From: Ricinus communis | Taxonomy: Eukaryota; Streptophyta; Magnoliopsida; Malpighiales; Euphorbiaceae | Direction of reading: 5' to 3' | Assembly (NCBI RefSeq): GCF_019578655.1 | Contig: NC_063261.1 | Coordinates: 8,378,446 to 8,442,445, forward strand | DNA: 64,000 bases | Shown: positions 10,692 through 22,314 of the stretch, piece by piece | How positions within the stretch are numbered: position 1 is the first letter of the stretch | Layout of the letters: each line of letters opens with the position of its first letter | Notes under the pieces: generated by a model | The model's database searches: none | Seen by the model: only the letters and a program-made list of their open reading frames with translations | Told to the model about the DNA's origin: nothing | Translations under genes and position numbers: made by a program

Positions 10692-12335
10692 TCATTGCTT
10701 GTCCTCAAGCAATCAAAAGTAAAATAAGGAAAATAAACCACTAAGGAACAATACTTCAACTGACAGACAAGCTAGAGAGCTCCTGCACATATCCTTAACA
10801 AGCGTAAGTCAAACAAAAAGAAAAGAAGCAATCAATTCAAGTATCACAACCAAGATGCCAATAATTCACACAATACTGTCTCAACAAAATTATTCAGAAC
10901 CAACTCCTCACCAGATTCACTCTAAATCACTCAAAGTGTTTAAAGGGTAGTGTTTAATTGCTCAATGCATCAACTACTGCCTTACTTACTATATGCTTGC
11001 TCTTAAATCCTACTCCTACCACTTATGGAGAGTCAACAACCATGTCAAGAGGTCTTTATAAGGGTTGTAATGGGGATTAGGAAAGGGTAGGTAAATTTGG
11101 TCAGAGTTGAACCTATGATGTTCTGCAATGAAATACATGACATGCACACAAGTCACAATGATCATAATGGGTAAACAATGGATAGTAGTCCAAGGTGGGA
11201 AATAGGAATCAAGTCAAAATGTTTAGCTCACTTACTTTCTTTCTTTTCATCACCTTTCCCTCTTTTTTTTTTTTTTGAATAATCATAAGGGAAAACATTC
11301 ACATAATAGAGTGAATTTCTTTTTGGATTGAAGTAAGCTGCTACAAGATTCCAAAGCTATTCCCAAGACAAAAGTTCCCAATAAAAATAACTCATGTGCA
11401 AAATCATAACCCAAAGCAGAATAAAACTAAGTGGTAATAGAATATGATAAAAAAAATGGTGAAAGAAAGGGTTATCTACAGAATCAATAAACGAATGAAG
11501 GCTATTTAGCTAGAATGAAAAACCTAAGTGCCTCTATCATACCAAAGTGTTAAACTCTCCTTGTGGCCCTCATAAGCATTACCGAGCAAGTTCTAAAAGT
11601 AAAAGCGAATTGGCACTCTCAACAAGAAATAAATAAAAGCATATAACGTGTATGCTTACAATTTAGGCTCAATTTCTCACAAGTGTGCTTTTTGAGTAGG
11701 TTCCAAATAAAAATCATCAAAACAGAATTAAATAGACCAAAACAACTTAGTGCAAAACTCAAACTAATTATCTTACATTCTTCCCATGAAGACTCAACAC
11801 TACTCGGTTTTACCCGATCACATGGACATAAACGAGGATTTCAAAAGCAAGTCAGTAAGAGCATCGAAACAAAGTGAAAAATTTTCAAAATTTTACAAAA
11901 AAATTGCACAAAGAATAAACAAATAACCGAGATGGAATAAATGAAATGCGATATATACACTAGAAAAGGATCTAAATTTCATATACAAAATAATAGAACA
12001 TGAAAGTAAGTATATATTGATATCACCACCCCACACTTGAAGGACACACTGTCCTCGGTGTACAAAATATATGAAATGAAAAGGAAAAAGAAACTAATCA
12101 TACGATTATGGCCGGAGTGAAAAGAGGTGCATCGGCCAGGGTATATCGGTATTTGATGCATGGTGGAGGAGTGGTACGAAATAATAAAATAAGGAATTAA
12201 AACCGAAACTGAAATAAAAATTAAATAAAATATGAAAACTAAAACTAATAAAATGTTTCAAAATGAAAGGGTAAAAAAAAAATAAAAAAAAAATAAAAAA
12301 AAAAATAAAAAATGAAAAAGAAATAAAATAAAATT
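10692..12335 (-). other. C1 3' region with ORF tail, internal AAGTGTGGG motif and A-rich stretch
   Basis: Aligns with the 3' region of element A (24786-26310). On the minus strand about 20 codons of the end of the Athila ORF remain (near 12175-12105, PPP-rich, ending in the DDAPxF-type tail). They are followed by GGACAGTGTGTCC and TCAAGTGTGGGG (12060-12030). A simple A-rich stretch (12270-12335) separates this from the gag-like ORF. It carries no other coding signal. Confidence 0.7.
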
Positions 12336-13563
12336 TGGGGTGCCTCCTAAAAGCACTTCTTTTTGATGTGATGAGTCTTCTTAGCTGGACTCATGGTGAA
12401 AAGCAAATGGGCATGATCGACGACCATCCATCCTTCTTCCAAGCAAATGGCTTCAAGTATCCGCTTAGAGGGATAATCATCAATGTCCCCTTCCCGACTA
12501 TCAAGCAAGCTGCCAGTATGATGGGCAAGACTCGCTCCTCGTATAATTGTACGTAGTCATGATGCTGTAGGGGCTCTTCCAATTTGAAAGCTGAAGTTTT
12601 ACCAATTGGAAGGATTGACGGTTGGGCAATTTCTTCAGGAACGTCAATGGTTTCCTCTAGTCCTTGGCTTGGTTCACTTGCTAGGAGAAACTCGAGCTCC
12701 TCCAAGACTTCTTCATTGGAGAACTCGTGCTCATCTTCCATCATCGAAGGGACTTGTGGAAAATCTACCAACAATTCCTCTAACTGCAACTCAGCATCAT
12801 CAACTGTACATTCCTGTTGATAGTCTTTCAGAGGGATCATGTTTGCCTCTTCCTTTCCGGTTCTATCTCCATGTTCAAAGAGCTCACATAAGCATCATCG
12901 TCAAACATAATAGATAAACCAGAAAATTCTCACCCTGAGCATAAAAGTGATGGCGCTCAAATGTTCCTCGGATTCGGTGGCGTTTGATAGAGTTCTCGAT
13001 TGCTCTTGACTAGTAACTTGAAGATTAAGCCTACTTGATGCTCTATGTTGTTAATCGAGGCTTGTTGATCTTCAAGTATCCTCTCTGTTTGTTGGAATCT
13101 TTCCTCAAGACTTGTTATGAACCTCATCATCGACTCCTCCCGACACTAACTCTTCATCTTGAGTTGAAGGTGCAACATTAAATTTCTTGATGTAGTTGCT
13201 TTGAATTCCTAGTGGTTCTTGGCCATCTAAGCTCCATCCAAAGGGTGAAAGAGTACTCCACTCTTGATTATAGGTGCTTCCATACGAGTCACTTGGCCAA
13301 CTTCCCGTATAATTCACCTGTTCACAGTTATAAGAACAATGAGCAACATCACTATACAATGGACAATCATTACACATATGTAAACCACAACAAAATTCAT
13401 AAAAGACTTGAGATGAAAGGATAGGAGAAGAGAGTTGATCAGTAGCCCTGCAAAACGATTCCACTCGAGCATCTAAAGATGCACGGGCATCCCAATTTTT
13501 AGCATTCTCTTGGTTCCTATTCTCATTTTCCAATGCGTCATACAAAGATTTTGAGTTTAGCAT
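12336..13563 (-). pseudogene. C1 gag C-terminal half fused to protease-RT linker
   Basis: Starts at ATG 13563 and is open to 13105. After a one-base insertion near 13133 it is readable again from 12840 to 12391. The first part aligns with element A gag from about residue 280 on: a coiled segment, then the CEFYGGLH-like zinc-knuckle remnant (YEFCCGLHMCNDC) and the STYNQ..S.FGW segment. The second part (VLEELEFLLAS..., then KLEEPLQHHDYVQLYEERVLPII) aligns with the linker between protease and RT in element A (VLEQLEHLLAT..., LELKELPAHLMYAYL). The capsid N-terminal half and the protease core are missing. It could package RNA at best and has no enzyme. Confidence 0.75.
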
Positions 13564-13787
13564 TGAACCTCCTTATCATTCACTATCTGAATCATAAACT
13601 TAAGCTAAATAAATATGTACAAATAAAATAAAATAAATAAAGAAATAAAAATAAAAATCATAAAATAATAAGAAAGAAAAAAAAAGAAAAAAAAAGAAAA
13701 AAAAAAGAAAAAAGAAAAAAAATGGCTAAATTAACAAATAGCAAATTTCACTCTAGTTTTCAAACAATTCCCGGCAGCGCCAAAACT
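13564..13787 (-). other. C1 leader and primer-binding site
   Basis: The primer site at 13770-13782 reads TGGCGCTGCCGGG on the minus strand, a tRNA-Asp site with a small internal deletion. The leader holds a long A-rich (plus strand) stretch at 13620-13725. Confidence 0.75.
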
Positions 13788-15252
13788 TGATGGGTGCTAC
13801 TCGTGTTAGCTACAATCTAAGAAGTGTACCTATCGATGCGATCTAGCACTAATGGCGAGTATCAAGGTCGTATTCCTCGGGAAAGCGAAAGCCCAGAGTT
13901 ACTCCTTTGTTCTTTGTTATATTAACCTAAAATGGATGATGAATAAATTCTAAACTAACTATTAACTACAAGCTAAGTCCTAAGGGAGATGCAAGAGTGA
14001 TTGATAAATGAAATAATCAAGACAAGAAGAAAAACCCAAAGGGGATCTAAACTAGTTGGCATCCGAACAAAAGATAAAGGATCGGTGAGTCTAATTATGC
14101 TACCAGTGGACGAATTCTTAACCGAATTCGGTTTCTCTCTCGAGATAACTGAATTCCTAAACCTAATAACCTAAAGTTGGAATCTCTTCCTAACGATTGA
14201 TTCTTAAATTAGCATTAAGCTTTAATCCGCCTCTATTAAGCTTTGTTAATTCTTAATCCGGCTAGTTAATTATCCTTATCTCTAAACGATTATTAACCAG
14301 TTCTTGCTATTCAAAATTCCAATTGCCAAACGGAATTCTCAATCTCATAAAGCAATCTAAACATCACAATTCACAACGTCTCATGAATAATGCATTATTT
14401 TATTAATACTGAAAACAATAAGAATACAAAACCAACTCGAACAATCCAACAATATAATATCAAGCCAACATAGTAAAGAAATCCCAATGGATTAAATTAA
14501 TCTAGCTAATCATGTTCATTCTCAAAATATACAAGAATTCAATTACAACAATAAGCAAAGGTAGAGAAAACCCGATTACACCCTTGGATGAGAGTAAACA
14601 GCCCCAAATCCTTTTGCTCCAATTGAATCGATTCTTGTTCCTCTTGCTCGATTTGAAAATCAATCAACGAACCTAGCCTACGATCCTTCAAGGAAATCCG
14701 ATTGAAACCTTGATCTAAGTCTCATTTTCCCTTGGTCTCAGCTCAGAAAACCCTTAGGGAGAGAAAAATTAGGGTTTTGGGACGTTCTAACCCTAGCCTC
14801 CTCCCCTTTGCTCTTCTTTTCGTTCTTTTAATTAATACCCCTGTCGCCTCCAACACGGCCGTGTTCCTGGCCGTGTTAGCAACACGGGATGGTGTTCCTG
14901 ACCGTGTTACTCTCTGTGGCCGTGCTCCCTAAAATCTACTTCTTCTTTGATGTCCAATACGGCCGTGTTTGTCCCCGTGTTGGTAACACGGCCCATGTTT
15001 GTGACCGTGTTGAGAACACGGCCAGTGTTGAGATGCTGCGGCCATGTTCGACTTCCTCATGCTCGTACTTAGCTCGTTTGACTTTGGCGTCCAATTATGC
15101 TCCAATTCTTTCCTTTTTCATCCTTTGACCTCTTTTGGACCTAATGCACACAAACATATGTATAAGGTGAGTGTTGAGACCAATTCACATCCAAATGTCC
15201 ATAAAATCAATCTTAAAAACCCCATTTAGATGTATGTATTTTACGCACATCA
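13788..15252 (-). repeat. C1 right LTR (5' LTR on minus strand)
   Basis: 1465 bp, ends at CA 15252 next to TTGTG. It carries AACACGGCCGTGTT at 14852-14865 and further half-sites to about 15045. Near-identical to the left LTR. Confidence 0.93.
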
Positions 15253-15269
15253 TTGTGCTCAGGTAGTTT

Positions 15270-16914
15270 ATGACCAGAAGCTCTAATCCTGATCTTACAG
15301 ACCCTTTACCTGAACCCGAGCACTCTCTTAGATTGCTAAGGAGGCGTTTACAAACAGTAGAGGAGGAGATTGGAGCAGAGATCCATTTTCTTGGAACTAG
15401 TGAGATGGAGAACCACAATGCAAATGGAGGTGATGGTGATAGGACCATGTACGAGTTTGCTAGGCCCTCTCTAGCAGGGATGCAAACTGGGATAGTGAGG
15501 CCTCCCGTGGCGGTCAATAATTTTGAAATAAAGCTGAATGTGATCCAGATGATCCATAATACGGTGCAATTTGGAGGATTGGCGAGCAAAGATCCGAACG
15601 AGCATATTGCCAACTTCTTAGAGATATGTGATACCTTTAAGATTAATGGAACATCTGATGATGCCATACGGTTGAGGCTGTTTCCTTTTTCTTTGAGGGA
15701 TAGAGCGAAAAGATGGATGCAGTCCTTGCCACTGAACACGATCACTACTTGGACTTCTTTGGCTGAAAAATTTTTGAATAAGTATTTTCCTCCTGCTAAG
15801 ACTGCTCAAATGCGAAATAACATATCTTCTTTTATACAGGGTGAAGGAGAATCAATGTCTGAGCACAGGCGCTTGAGGGCTGATAAGGTGTTGCCCACAC
15901 CATGGTCTTCCTCTCTGGATGCAAGTGCAGACATTCTATAATGGCATGAATACGGCCACTAGACAAATGGTAGATACAGCTGTAGGGGGAGCTATCAATA
16001 GCAAAACACCTGAGCAAGCCCAGGATCTGATAGAATAGATGGCCACCAACACTTATCAGTGGCAAACTACATGGGCTAGAGCTCCAAAGCTCGCTGTATA
16101 TCGGGCTGAGGCAGATTCAACAGCAGCCTTGGCGACACAAGTAGAGATACTTTCTAAAAAGATAGAACAACTTCAAATGCCGGTCCAAGCAGCTCAGCCC
16201 GGATGTGAATTCTATGGTGGATTGCATTACAGCGCCAATTGTAATGCGGGAGGTATGTTTGCATCTTCTATGCCTACTAATGTTTCTAACATTGAGCATG
16301 TTGATTATGTAGGTAGGCAGCAGAATGATCCCTACAATAGTACATACAACCAAGGGTGGAGGAATCATCCTAATTTTGGATGGAGAAATTCCAAAAACCA
16401 AGGTCCACCAGGATATCAGAGGTTGCATCAGTAGCAACCTATGCATTCTGTTCCCCATCAACCAGGAGGTAGTTAAGAGAAGAAGCCTAGCTTGGAAGAG
16501 TTGATGACGAAGTTCATTGCAACTTCAGAGAACAAATTTCAACAAACGGACACTGCCATTCGGAATCAACAAGCTTCAATTTAGAACTTGGAAAATCAAA
16601 TTAGGCAGTTGTCTAGGATGATGGCTGAGAGGCAGCCAGGCACACTTCCAAGTAACACAGAGTCTAATCCAAGGGAGCATGCTAAAGCAATTACGTTGAG
16701 ATCAGGTAAGGAACTTCCTAGTCCATTTATGCCTTTTACTAATGATGATTCTGATGTGCAGGTGGATGAGTCGAAAAAGGAAGAAAAGCCTGAGGAGAAA
16801 GGAAAGGAAGCAGTTGAAGAGAAGGAGGATTCAAAGAAGATCCCATTGAGGCCATACCAACCTCCCATTCCATATCCTGCAAAACTCAAACAGGATAAAG
16901 TTGATTAGCAATTC
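15270..16914 (+). pseudogene. Element A gag
   Basis: Starts at ATG 15270 (MTRSSNPDLTDPLPEPEHSL). The capsid domain (PF03732-like) is visible: IRLRLFPFSLRDRAKRWMQ near 15670-15720 and LAEKFLNKYFPP near 15760-15795. A frameshift near 15875 ends the first frame at 15941. The reading resumes with TFYNGMN near 15935 and meets stops at 16036, 16435, 16474 and 16582. A CEFYGGLH..C knuckle remnant lies near 16204 and STYNQGWRNHPNFGW near 16340. The C-terminus is an acidic/lysine-rich tract (about 16760-16850), then RPYQPPIPYPAKLKQ, ending at 16906. Gag would form the particle and bind element RNA. This copy cannot make a full protein. Confidence 0.88.
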
Positions 16915-16999
16915 GGTAAGTTTTTAGATCTTCTTAAACAATTACGGATTAACTTGCCTTTGTTGAAAGAAAATTTGAGATGCCAAGTATCACGAAGTT

Positions 17000-17730
17000 T
17001 AAAAGGAGATTCTAAGCAACAAGAGGAAGTTAGAGGATTTGGGATTGGTGACCTTGAATGCAGAATGCTCAGTGTTTCAGAGCAAGATTCCAGTCAAACG
17101 ACATGACCCAGGGAGTTTTACTATACCTTGTCTGATTGGGGATAAATTGAAATTGCTGGCATTAGCTGATTTGGGAGCTAGCATCAATTTGATGCCTAAC
17201 TCATTGTTTGAGGAGTTAGGACTAAGCACTTCTAAGCTAACTCCTACTAGGATGAGTATACAACTAGCAGATAGAACTGTCAAGTACCTGAAAGGGATTA
17301 TAGAGGATGTGCTAGTTAAAGTTGACAAATTTATATTTCCTGTGGATTTGTTGTCATGGACATGGATGGTGAGAGTGATGTTCCATTGATCCTAGGTAGA
17401 CCATTTTTAGCTACATCTAGAGCTTTGATAGATGTTAGTAGCGGAAAGCTGGAACTTAGGGTAGATGATGAGAGCATTATGTTTGAATTGACTAAATCCT
17501 TGAGACACCCATATGAGCACGATGGTACTGTGTGTTCGATTGATGTTATTGATGATATTGTGGAGTCTCAATTGCAGGAAATGTTGATTGATGATCCTTT
17601 GCAAGTGGCAATGCAAGAAAATGAGGATAATTTGTACAATGACCAAGTGTTGGAGCAGCTAGAGCACTTATTAGCTACTGATTTTAATGATGAAAAGACT
17701 GATGGTTTTGTTGATCTTAACAGGTCATGA
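17000..17730 (+). pseudogene. Element A aspartic protease and acidic linker
   Basis: The retropepsin active site DLGAS is at 17168-17182, followed by INLMPNSLFEELGL, the flap region and an IxGRPFLATSRA block near 17390-17420. A one-base shift near 17350 separates the two halves (open frames 17039-17389 and 17356-17730). After the protease comes an acidic linker (VLEQLEHLLAT near 17648) that leads into the RT. The enzyme would process gag-pol. Athila proteases have this length and motif order. Confidence 0.85.
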
Positions 17731-18984
17731 GTAAAGAAGCTGAAGCCTTTTTTGGAGGAGCCGCCTGTTCTTGAGTTGAAAGAGTTGCCAGCGCACTTAA
17801 TGTATGCCTACTTAGATGAAGCAAAGCGCTTACCGGTCATTATTTCCACTCATCTCACACCTGAGGAGAGGAAGATGGTGCTGTGTATTTTGAGAAGGTA
17901 TGCAAAGGCTTTTGTGTATAAGACAGCTGACATACCAGGGATAAACCCGAGTTACTGCCTTCATAAGATTTTAATAGAGGATGAGTTCAAACCGGTGGTG
18001 CAGCCACAAAGGCGGTTGAACCCTCATATGAAGGAGGTGGTTAAAAAGGAGGTAATTAAACTTTGTGATGCAGGTTTAATTTATCCTATTTCTGACAGTT
18101 CTTGGGTGAGTCCTATGCAGGTGGTTCCCAAGAAAGGGGGCATGACTATGGTGAAAAATGAAAAGGAGGAGTTGATTCCTACACGAACGGTAATGGGCTT
18201 TCGGGTTTGCATAGACTACCGACGCTTGAATGACGCAACCCGAAAGGACCACTTTCCCCTTTCTTTTAATGATTAAATGCTTGAGAGGCTTTCAAGCCAT
18301 ATGTATTATTGTTTCTTTGACAGTTTTTCTAGTTACTTTCAGATTCCTACAAAAAGACTAAGAGAAGACAACATTCACTTGTCCTTATGGCACTTTTGCC
18401 TATAGAAGGATGCCGTTTGGCTTGTGTAATGCGCCTGCGACCTTTCAGCGGTGTATAATGGCCATTTTCCATGACATGATACAGGAGTCGATGGAGGTCT
18501 TTATGGATGACTTCTCTATATTCGGTAACTCTTTTTCCCATTGTTTGCATAATTTGGAAAGGATGTTAGCTAGGTGTGTTGAAGCTAACCTTGTGTTGAA
18601 TTAGGAAAAATGTCATTTTATGGTCCAAGAGGGTATAGAGTTAGGACATAAAGTGTCATATGCAGGGATGGAAGTAGATAGAGCTAAAGTGGAAGTTATA
18701 AGTAAGCTACCTCCCCATACTTCGGTTAGGGCTGTTAGAAGTTTCTTAATACATGCAGGGTTTTATAGAAGGTTCATTAAGGACTTTTCTAAGATTGCTA
18801 GGCCTTTAACTCAATTGCTAATAAAAGATGTGCCTTTTATATTTGATGATGATTGTTTAGCAGCTTTTGAGTTATTAAAGGAAAAACTAACCACGGCTCC
18901 TATCATGGTTTCTCCTGATTGGGAGCTGCCCTTTGAGCTTATATGCGATGCTAGTGATTTTGCAGTTGGAGCTGTTTTAGGCTA
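17731..18984 (+). pseudogene. Element A reverse transcriptase
   Basis: The order is typical of Ty3/gypsy RT (PF00078): the linker end LELKELPAHL, HKI near 17962, LIYPISDSSWVSPMQVVPKK near 18075-18134, RVCIDYRRLNDATRKDHFP near 18202, MPFGLCNAPATFQRC near 18410, the catalytic FMDD at 18500-18511 (F replaces Y, usual in this lineage), and LGHKV near 18645. Stops at 18274 and 18602 and a shift near 18360 break it. The first stop replaces a glutamine position and the second a tryptophan position of the family. It continues into the RNase H connection at 18890-18984. Confidence 0.9.
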
Positions 18985-19369
18985 GCGCAGGGAGAAGAAG
19001 TTCTAACCTATTTACTACGCTAACAAGACGCTTACGGATGCCCAAGAACACTATACCACCACAGAGAAGGAGCTCCTAGTTGTCACGTTCGCTTTTGATA
19101 AATTCTGTTCCTACCTTGTGCTGTCAAAGACAATCATTTACACGGATCATTATGCTTTAAGGTATTTATTTTCAAAGCATGATTCTAAGCCTAGATTGAT
19201 TCGTTGGGTTTTTTTATTGCAGGAATTTGACTTAGAAATTAAGGACAAACGAGGAGCTGAAAATCTTGCAGTAGACCATCTTTCTCGATTGGAGAACCCG
19301 CACTTGGAGGAGCTTAATGAGCAAGCGATCGATGACTTCTTTCTGGATGAGCACTTATGCTCAATGTAG
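18890..19369 (+). pseudogene. Element A RNase H
   Basis: Begins with ELICDASDFAVGAVLG near 18933-18983, then stops at 18984 and 19003. It continues with [21 protein letters not shown] near 19020, [13 protein letters not shown] near 19133 and the tether [23 protein letters not shown] near 19223-19290. The D..E..D framework of retroelement RNase H is present. Its role would be removal of genomic RNA during reverse transcription. Inactivated by the stops. Confidence 0.85.
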
Positions 19370-20665
19370 GTGACAAATGTTATTCCTTGGTTTTCTGATT
19401 ATGCTAATTATTTGGCTACAAGGGTACTCCCAAAGGGTATGACGGGCCAGTAGAAGAATAAATTCTTTGCTGACTTGAAGTACTACATTTGGGATGACCC
19501 CTTCTTGTTTAGGATTTGTGTAGATCAAATAATCAAGAGGTGTGTATATAGGGAGGAGGTCATTCAAATTCTCAAGCACTGTCATGAGGGACCGATTGGT
19601 GGACTTTAAGCTGGAAACCATACGGCTAGGAAGGTTTTGGATGCTGGTTTTTATTGGCCGACTATCTTCTAGGATGCACGAGCATATGTCCAGGTTTGTG
19701 ATGCATGCTAACGGTCAGGTAACATTTCTGCCCGAGATGAAATGCCCCAACATAGTATACAAGTGTTGGAAATTTTTAATGTTTGGGGTATTGACTTTAT
19801 GGGTCCTTTTCCTTCTTCGTATGGATACAAGTATATAATGGTGGCTGTTGAATATTTTTCTAAATAGCCTGAGGCACAAACCTTGCCTACTAATGATGCT
19901 AGGGTAGTTGTGAGGTTCCTTAAGAGACTATTCTCTAGGTTTGGAACACCTCGAGCGTTAATTAGTGATAGGGGAACCCATATCTGTAATTCTCAACTTG
20001 AGAAAGTGCTTAGAAGATATGGAGTATCTCAACGATTCTCCACGGCTTATCACCCACAAATGAGTGGGCAAGTGAGGTTACTACTAATGGGGGCTTAAGG
20101 CGCATTTTAGAAGGCATAGGAGCCGGTGAAAAGATTAGGCTACAAAGCTAGATGATGCTTTATGAGCATTTAGAACTGCCTATAGGACTTCTACAGGGTT
20201 CACTCCCTTTAGGCTTGTGTATGGGAAAGGTTGCCATTTACCTATTGAGTTAGAACATAAAGAGTTATGGGCACTTAAATCCTGTAACTTTGATTTAGAT
20301 ATCGCAGGTAGACAGAGGCAATGGCAACTAAATGAACTAGAGGAGTGGCGTCAATAAGCTTATGAAAATTCGACAATCTATAAGGTGAAGACCAAACAGT
20401 GGCATGACAAGCGATTGAAAGGTTTGAAGGAGTTTAACGTAGAAGATAGTGTGTTGTTATTTAACTTTCGTCTCCGTTTATTTCCAGGAACGCTGAAGAG
20501 TCGCTGGTCGGGGCCATTTACAGTGAAGTAAGTCTTCCTTTATGGTGTGGTTGAATTGCATCATCCGAAAAAGGGAAATTTCAAGGTTAATGGGCAGAGG
20601 TTGAAGCATTATCTTGTAGGGTCACTAGATGTGGAGGAGCGTGTGAATTTGGCTCTCCATTTCTG
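19370..20665 (+). pseudogene. Element A integrase
   Basis: An HHCC zinc-binding remnant spans about 19555-19710 (HCHEGPIGG, then CDAC-like spacing). The core shows [16 protein letters not shown] near 19791-19837, with the second catalytic D in SDRGTH (D at 19967). The glutamate region near 20105 is damaged. The C-terminal part has the RWSGPFTV.. VFLYGVVELHHP GPF/GYxVEL-like fold near 20499-20565. No chromodomain follows, as expected for Athila. Several stops and shifts. Last residues near 20660. Confidence 0.87.
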
Positions 20666-21745
20666 ATTCGAAAAGGATTGAAGTCCAGCTTATGACTTTA
20701 AAGAAGCTTGTTTCTTTTAATTTTGTTTTAATTCTTTAGTTTTTCCATTTTTGGTATCGATCTTAGTTTCAATTATGTGTGAACTTAGTTTGATTAGATT
20801 TTACAGTTTGTTTTTGTTAAGTTTTATGTATGTTGAGTGTATGAGTTGAGGACTTATTAGTTGTGCATGTGAGAAAGATTGAGAAAGTGCTGAAAATCTA
20901 AAGTTTTACAGTTTCTGGAGCTCAACACGGGCGTGTCCAAGGCTGTGTTGGTAACACGGCCAGTTATGCTGACCGTGTTAATCAACACGGATCGTGTTCA
21001 ATTTACGGAAAATTAAATTAAAGATGGACATGTGTACAGAAGGTAACACGGGCATTTATGCCAGACCGTGTTGGCAACACATCTAAGGTTGGTTCTGTCG
21101 AAGGATCTACGGTACAACACATTTCCTAGAACAAAAAATAGCCTCTGCAGGGCAGCGCCATTAGAGAATTTAGAGCAAGGGCCATCTATCGCGTTGGCAT
21201 TCTTAAGGTCAAAGCAAAACCCTTCCTTAAAACAGCCGATCTAAGGGCGCAACTTGATCAAAGGTCCCATCCATAGGGATCCGAGCTAAAACACTCATCA
21301 ACTACTTATGGTAGGGATGTGTTGCGTCAACACGGGCATTTTCATCAAACTGGTAAGTTAGCACGTTTAAGTTCATTCAACACGGCCCGATTGTGCACTG
21401 AATTCCTTTTGCTAAGGTACGCTTGCCTTATTTTCCTCTCTATTATTATTGGTTGTCGCTAAACAATTGGCTCTCACATATTTTGTCAATTCTGAGTGCG
21501 TCTATTCTATTTAGTTTGTTGGTTTGCCTTGTGATGGATTATGACGAATTTAGACTAGATATAGATGAATTGAGAATTTAATTGGTTAGTACCATGGTTG
21601 GCAGTGTTGTGGATTGAATTTTCTTTGCAAGGCATTGAACAGTTTAACTTTATCGAGTTAAATCGTTCGGTTTGTCCATTTTATGCCGTTATATTGCCAG
21701 AATTTCGTTGATCCTTAGCACTAAAAATTTCTTTTTCAGGTACCA
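20666..21745 (+). promoter_or_regulatory. Spacer between integrase and Athila ORF with AACACGG palindrome clusters
   Basis: About 1.1 kb without coding signal. GC-rich half-sites of the same kind as in the LTR U3 (CAACACGGGCGTGT, GTTGGTAACACGGCC, GACCGTGTT) lie at 20924-21000, 21044-21080 and 21329-21390. Their position ahead of a separate downstream ORF suggests, without proof, an internal promoter or RNA-processing signal. Confidence 0.5.
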
Positions 21746-22314
21746 TGTCCACTAGACGAGGATCATGAGTTTACAAGAGGAGGCAGACCGATGGTTCCTC
21801 TTCCTCTCGATCCTCAGGAGCTGCACCGACTAGTTCAGGCCCAGTTAGACCACCGCAGCGCCATAGATTCCTACTTTTCCACGGGCAGCCCACCTTCGAC
21901 TAGAGATACCAGTCGATGAGGCACAAAGAATTAGGAGAGGGGCGTAGGATAGACTGGCCAGCACTAGAGACTGTCGGACTTGTAGCTGCAGTCTGCTGAT
22001 ACCTTGAGACGCCCCCGTTTTAGCGTTTCTTTGAGATAGTTGAGCCGATGTATAAGGAGTTTACTGTGGAGTTTGCTAGCACTTTCTTTCTACAAAGCCA
22101 GTTTTAAGGACTTTCAACAGCCGGATGCTATTAGTTTCAGACTAGTAGAGCGGACTTTCACAATGAGTGTACAACAGTTTGGGGTACACTTGGGTTTGTG
22201 GACTGAGGAGGATCTAGCTGGGGAGGTATATAGTGGTTGTATACACACGCCTAGTGTTCATATCTGCAGATGTGGGCTGAGATTTCTGATGACGTTGAGG
22301 GGTACAGTGCCAGC
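21746..22314 (+). pseudogene. Element A downstream ORF (Athila ORF1 / env-position), part 1
   Basis: ATG at 21746 opens a Ser/Arg-rich N-terminus. After several stops the conserved core is readable from 22040: FRLVERTFTMSVQQFGVHLGLWTEEDL, close in style to the plant ATHILA ORF-1 family (PF03078). Function is unknown. It lies at the env position of the element. The ORF is cut at 22314 by a solo LTR and resumes at 23760. The counterpart in element B (42601-41071) shows the same residues without that interruption. Confidence 0.75.

Larger units (their letters stand above)
8896..15252 (-). mobile_element. Non-autonomous gag-only retrotransposon C1, tandem LTR array
   Basis: Read on the minus strand: LTR (15252-13788), primer site, gag-like ORF, 3' region, polypurine tract, LTR (10673-9199), then a second primer site and a second start of the same gag region (9198-8896) that stops abruptly. 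It is therefore a full element plus part of a second internal region sharing the middle LTR. The LTRs look nearly identical by eye (about 98-99%), so this is a young structure inside the older element A. There is no pol. The right end is a clean LTR end followed by TTGTG. The left end is not an LTR end. Confidence 0.88.

Noticed and set aside
12584..12917. Plus-strand frames opposite the C1 gag-like ORF
   Set aside because: They are shadows of the minus-strand ORF, which has homology to gag and the pol linker. The same applies to 57630-58069 in C2 and to plus-strand frames over element B.
15942..17040. Programmed stop readthrough or frameshifting between gag and pol of element A
   Set aside because: There are several stops and shifts at unrelated places, and element B has different ones, so this is decay (or consensus error) rather than recoding.
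18500..18511. FMDD instead of YxDD as a mutated RT active site
   Set aside because: Element B has the same FMDD, and this is the usual form in Athila-type RTs.
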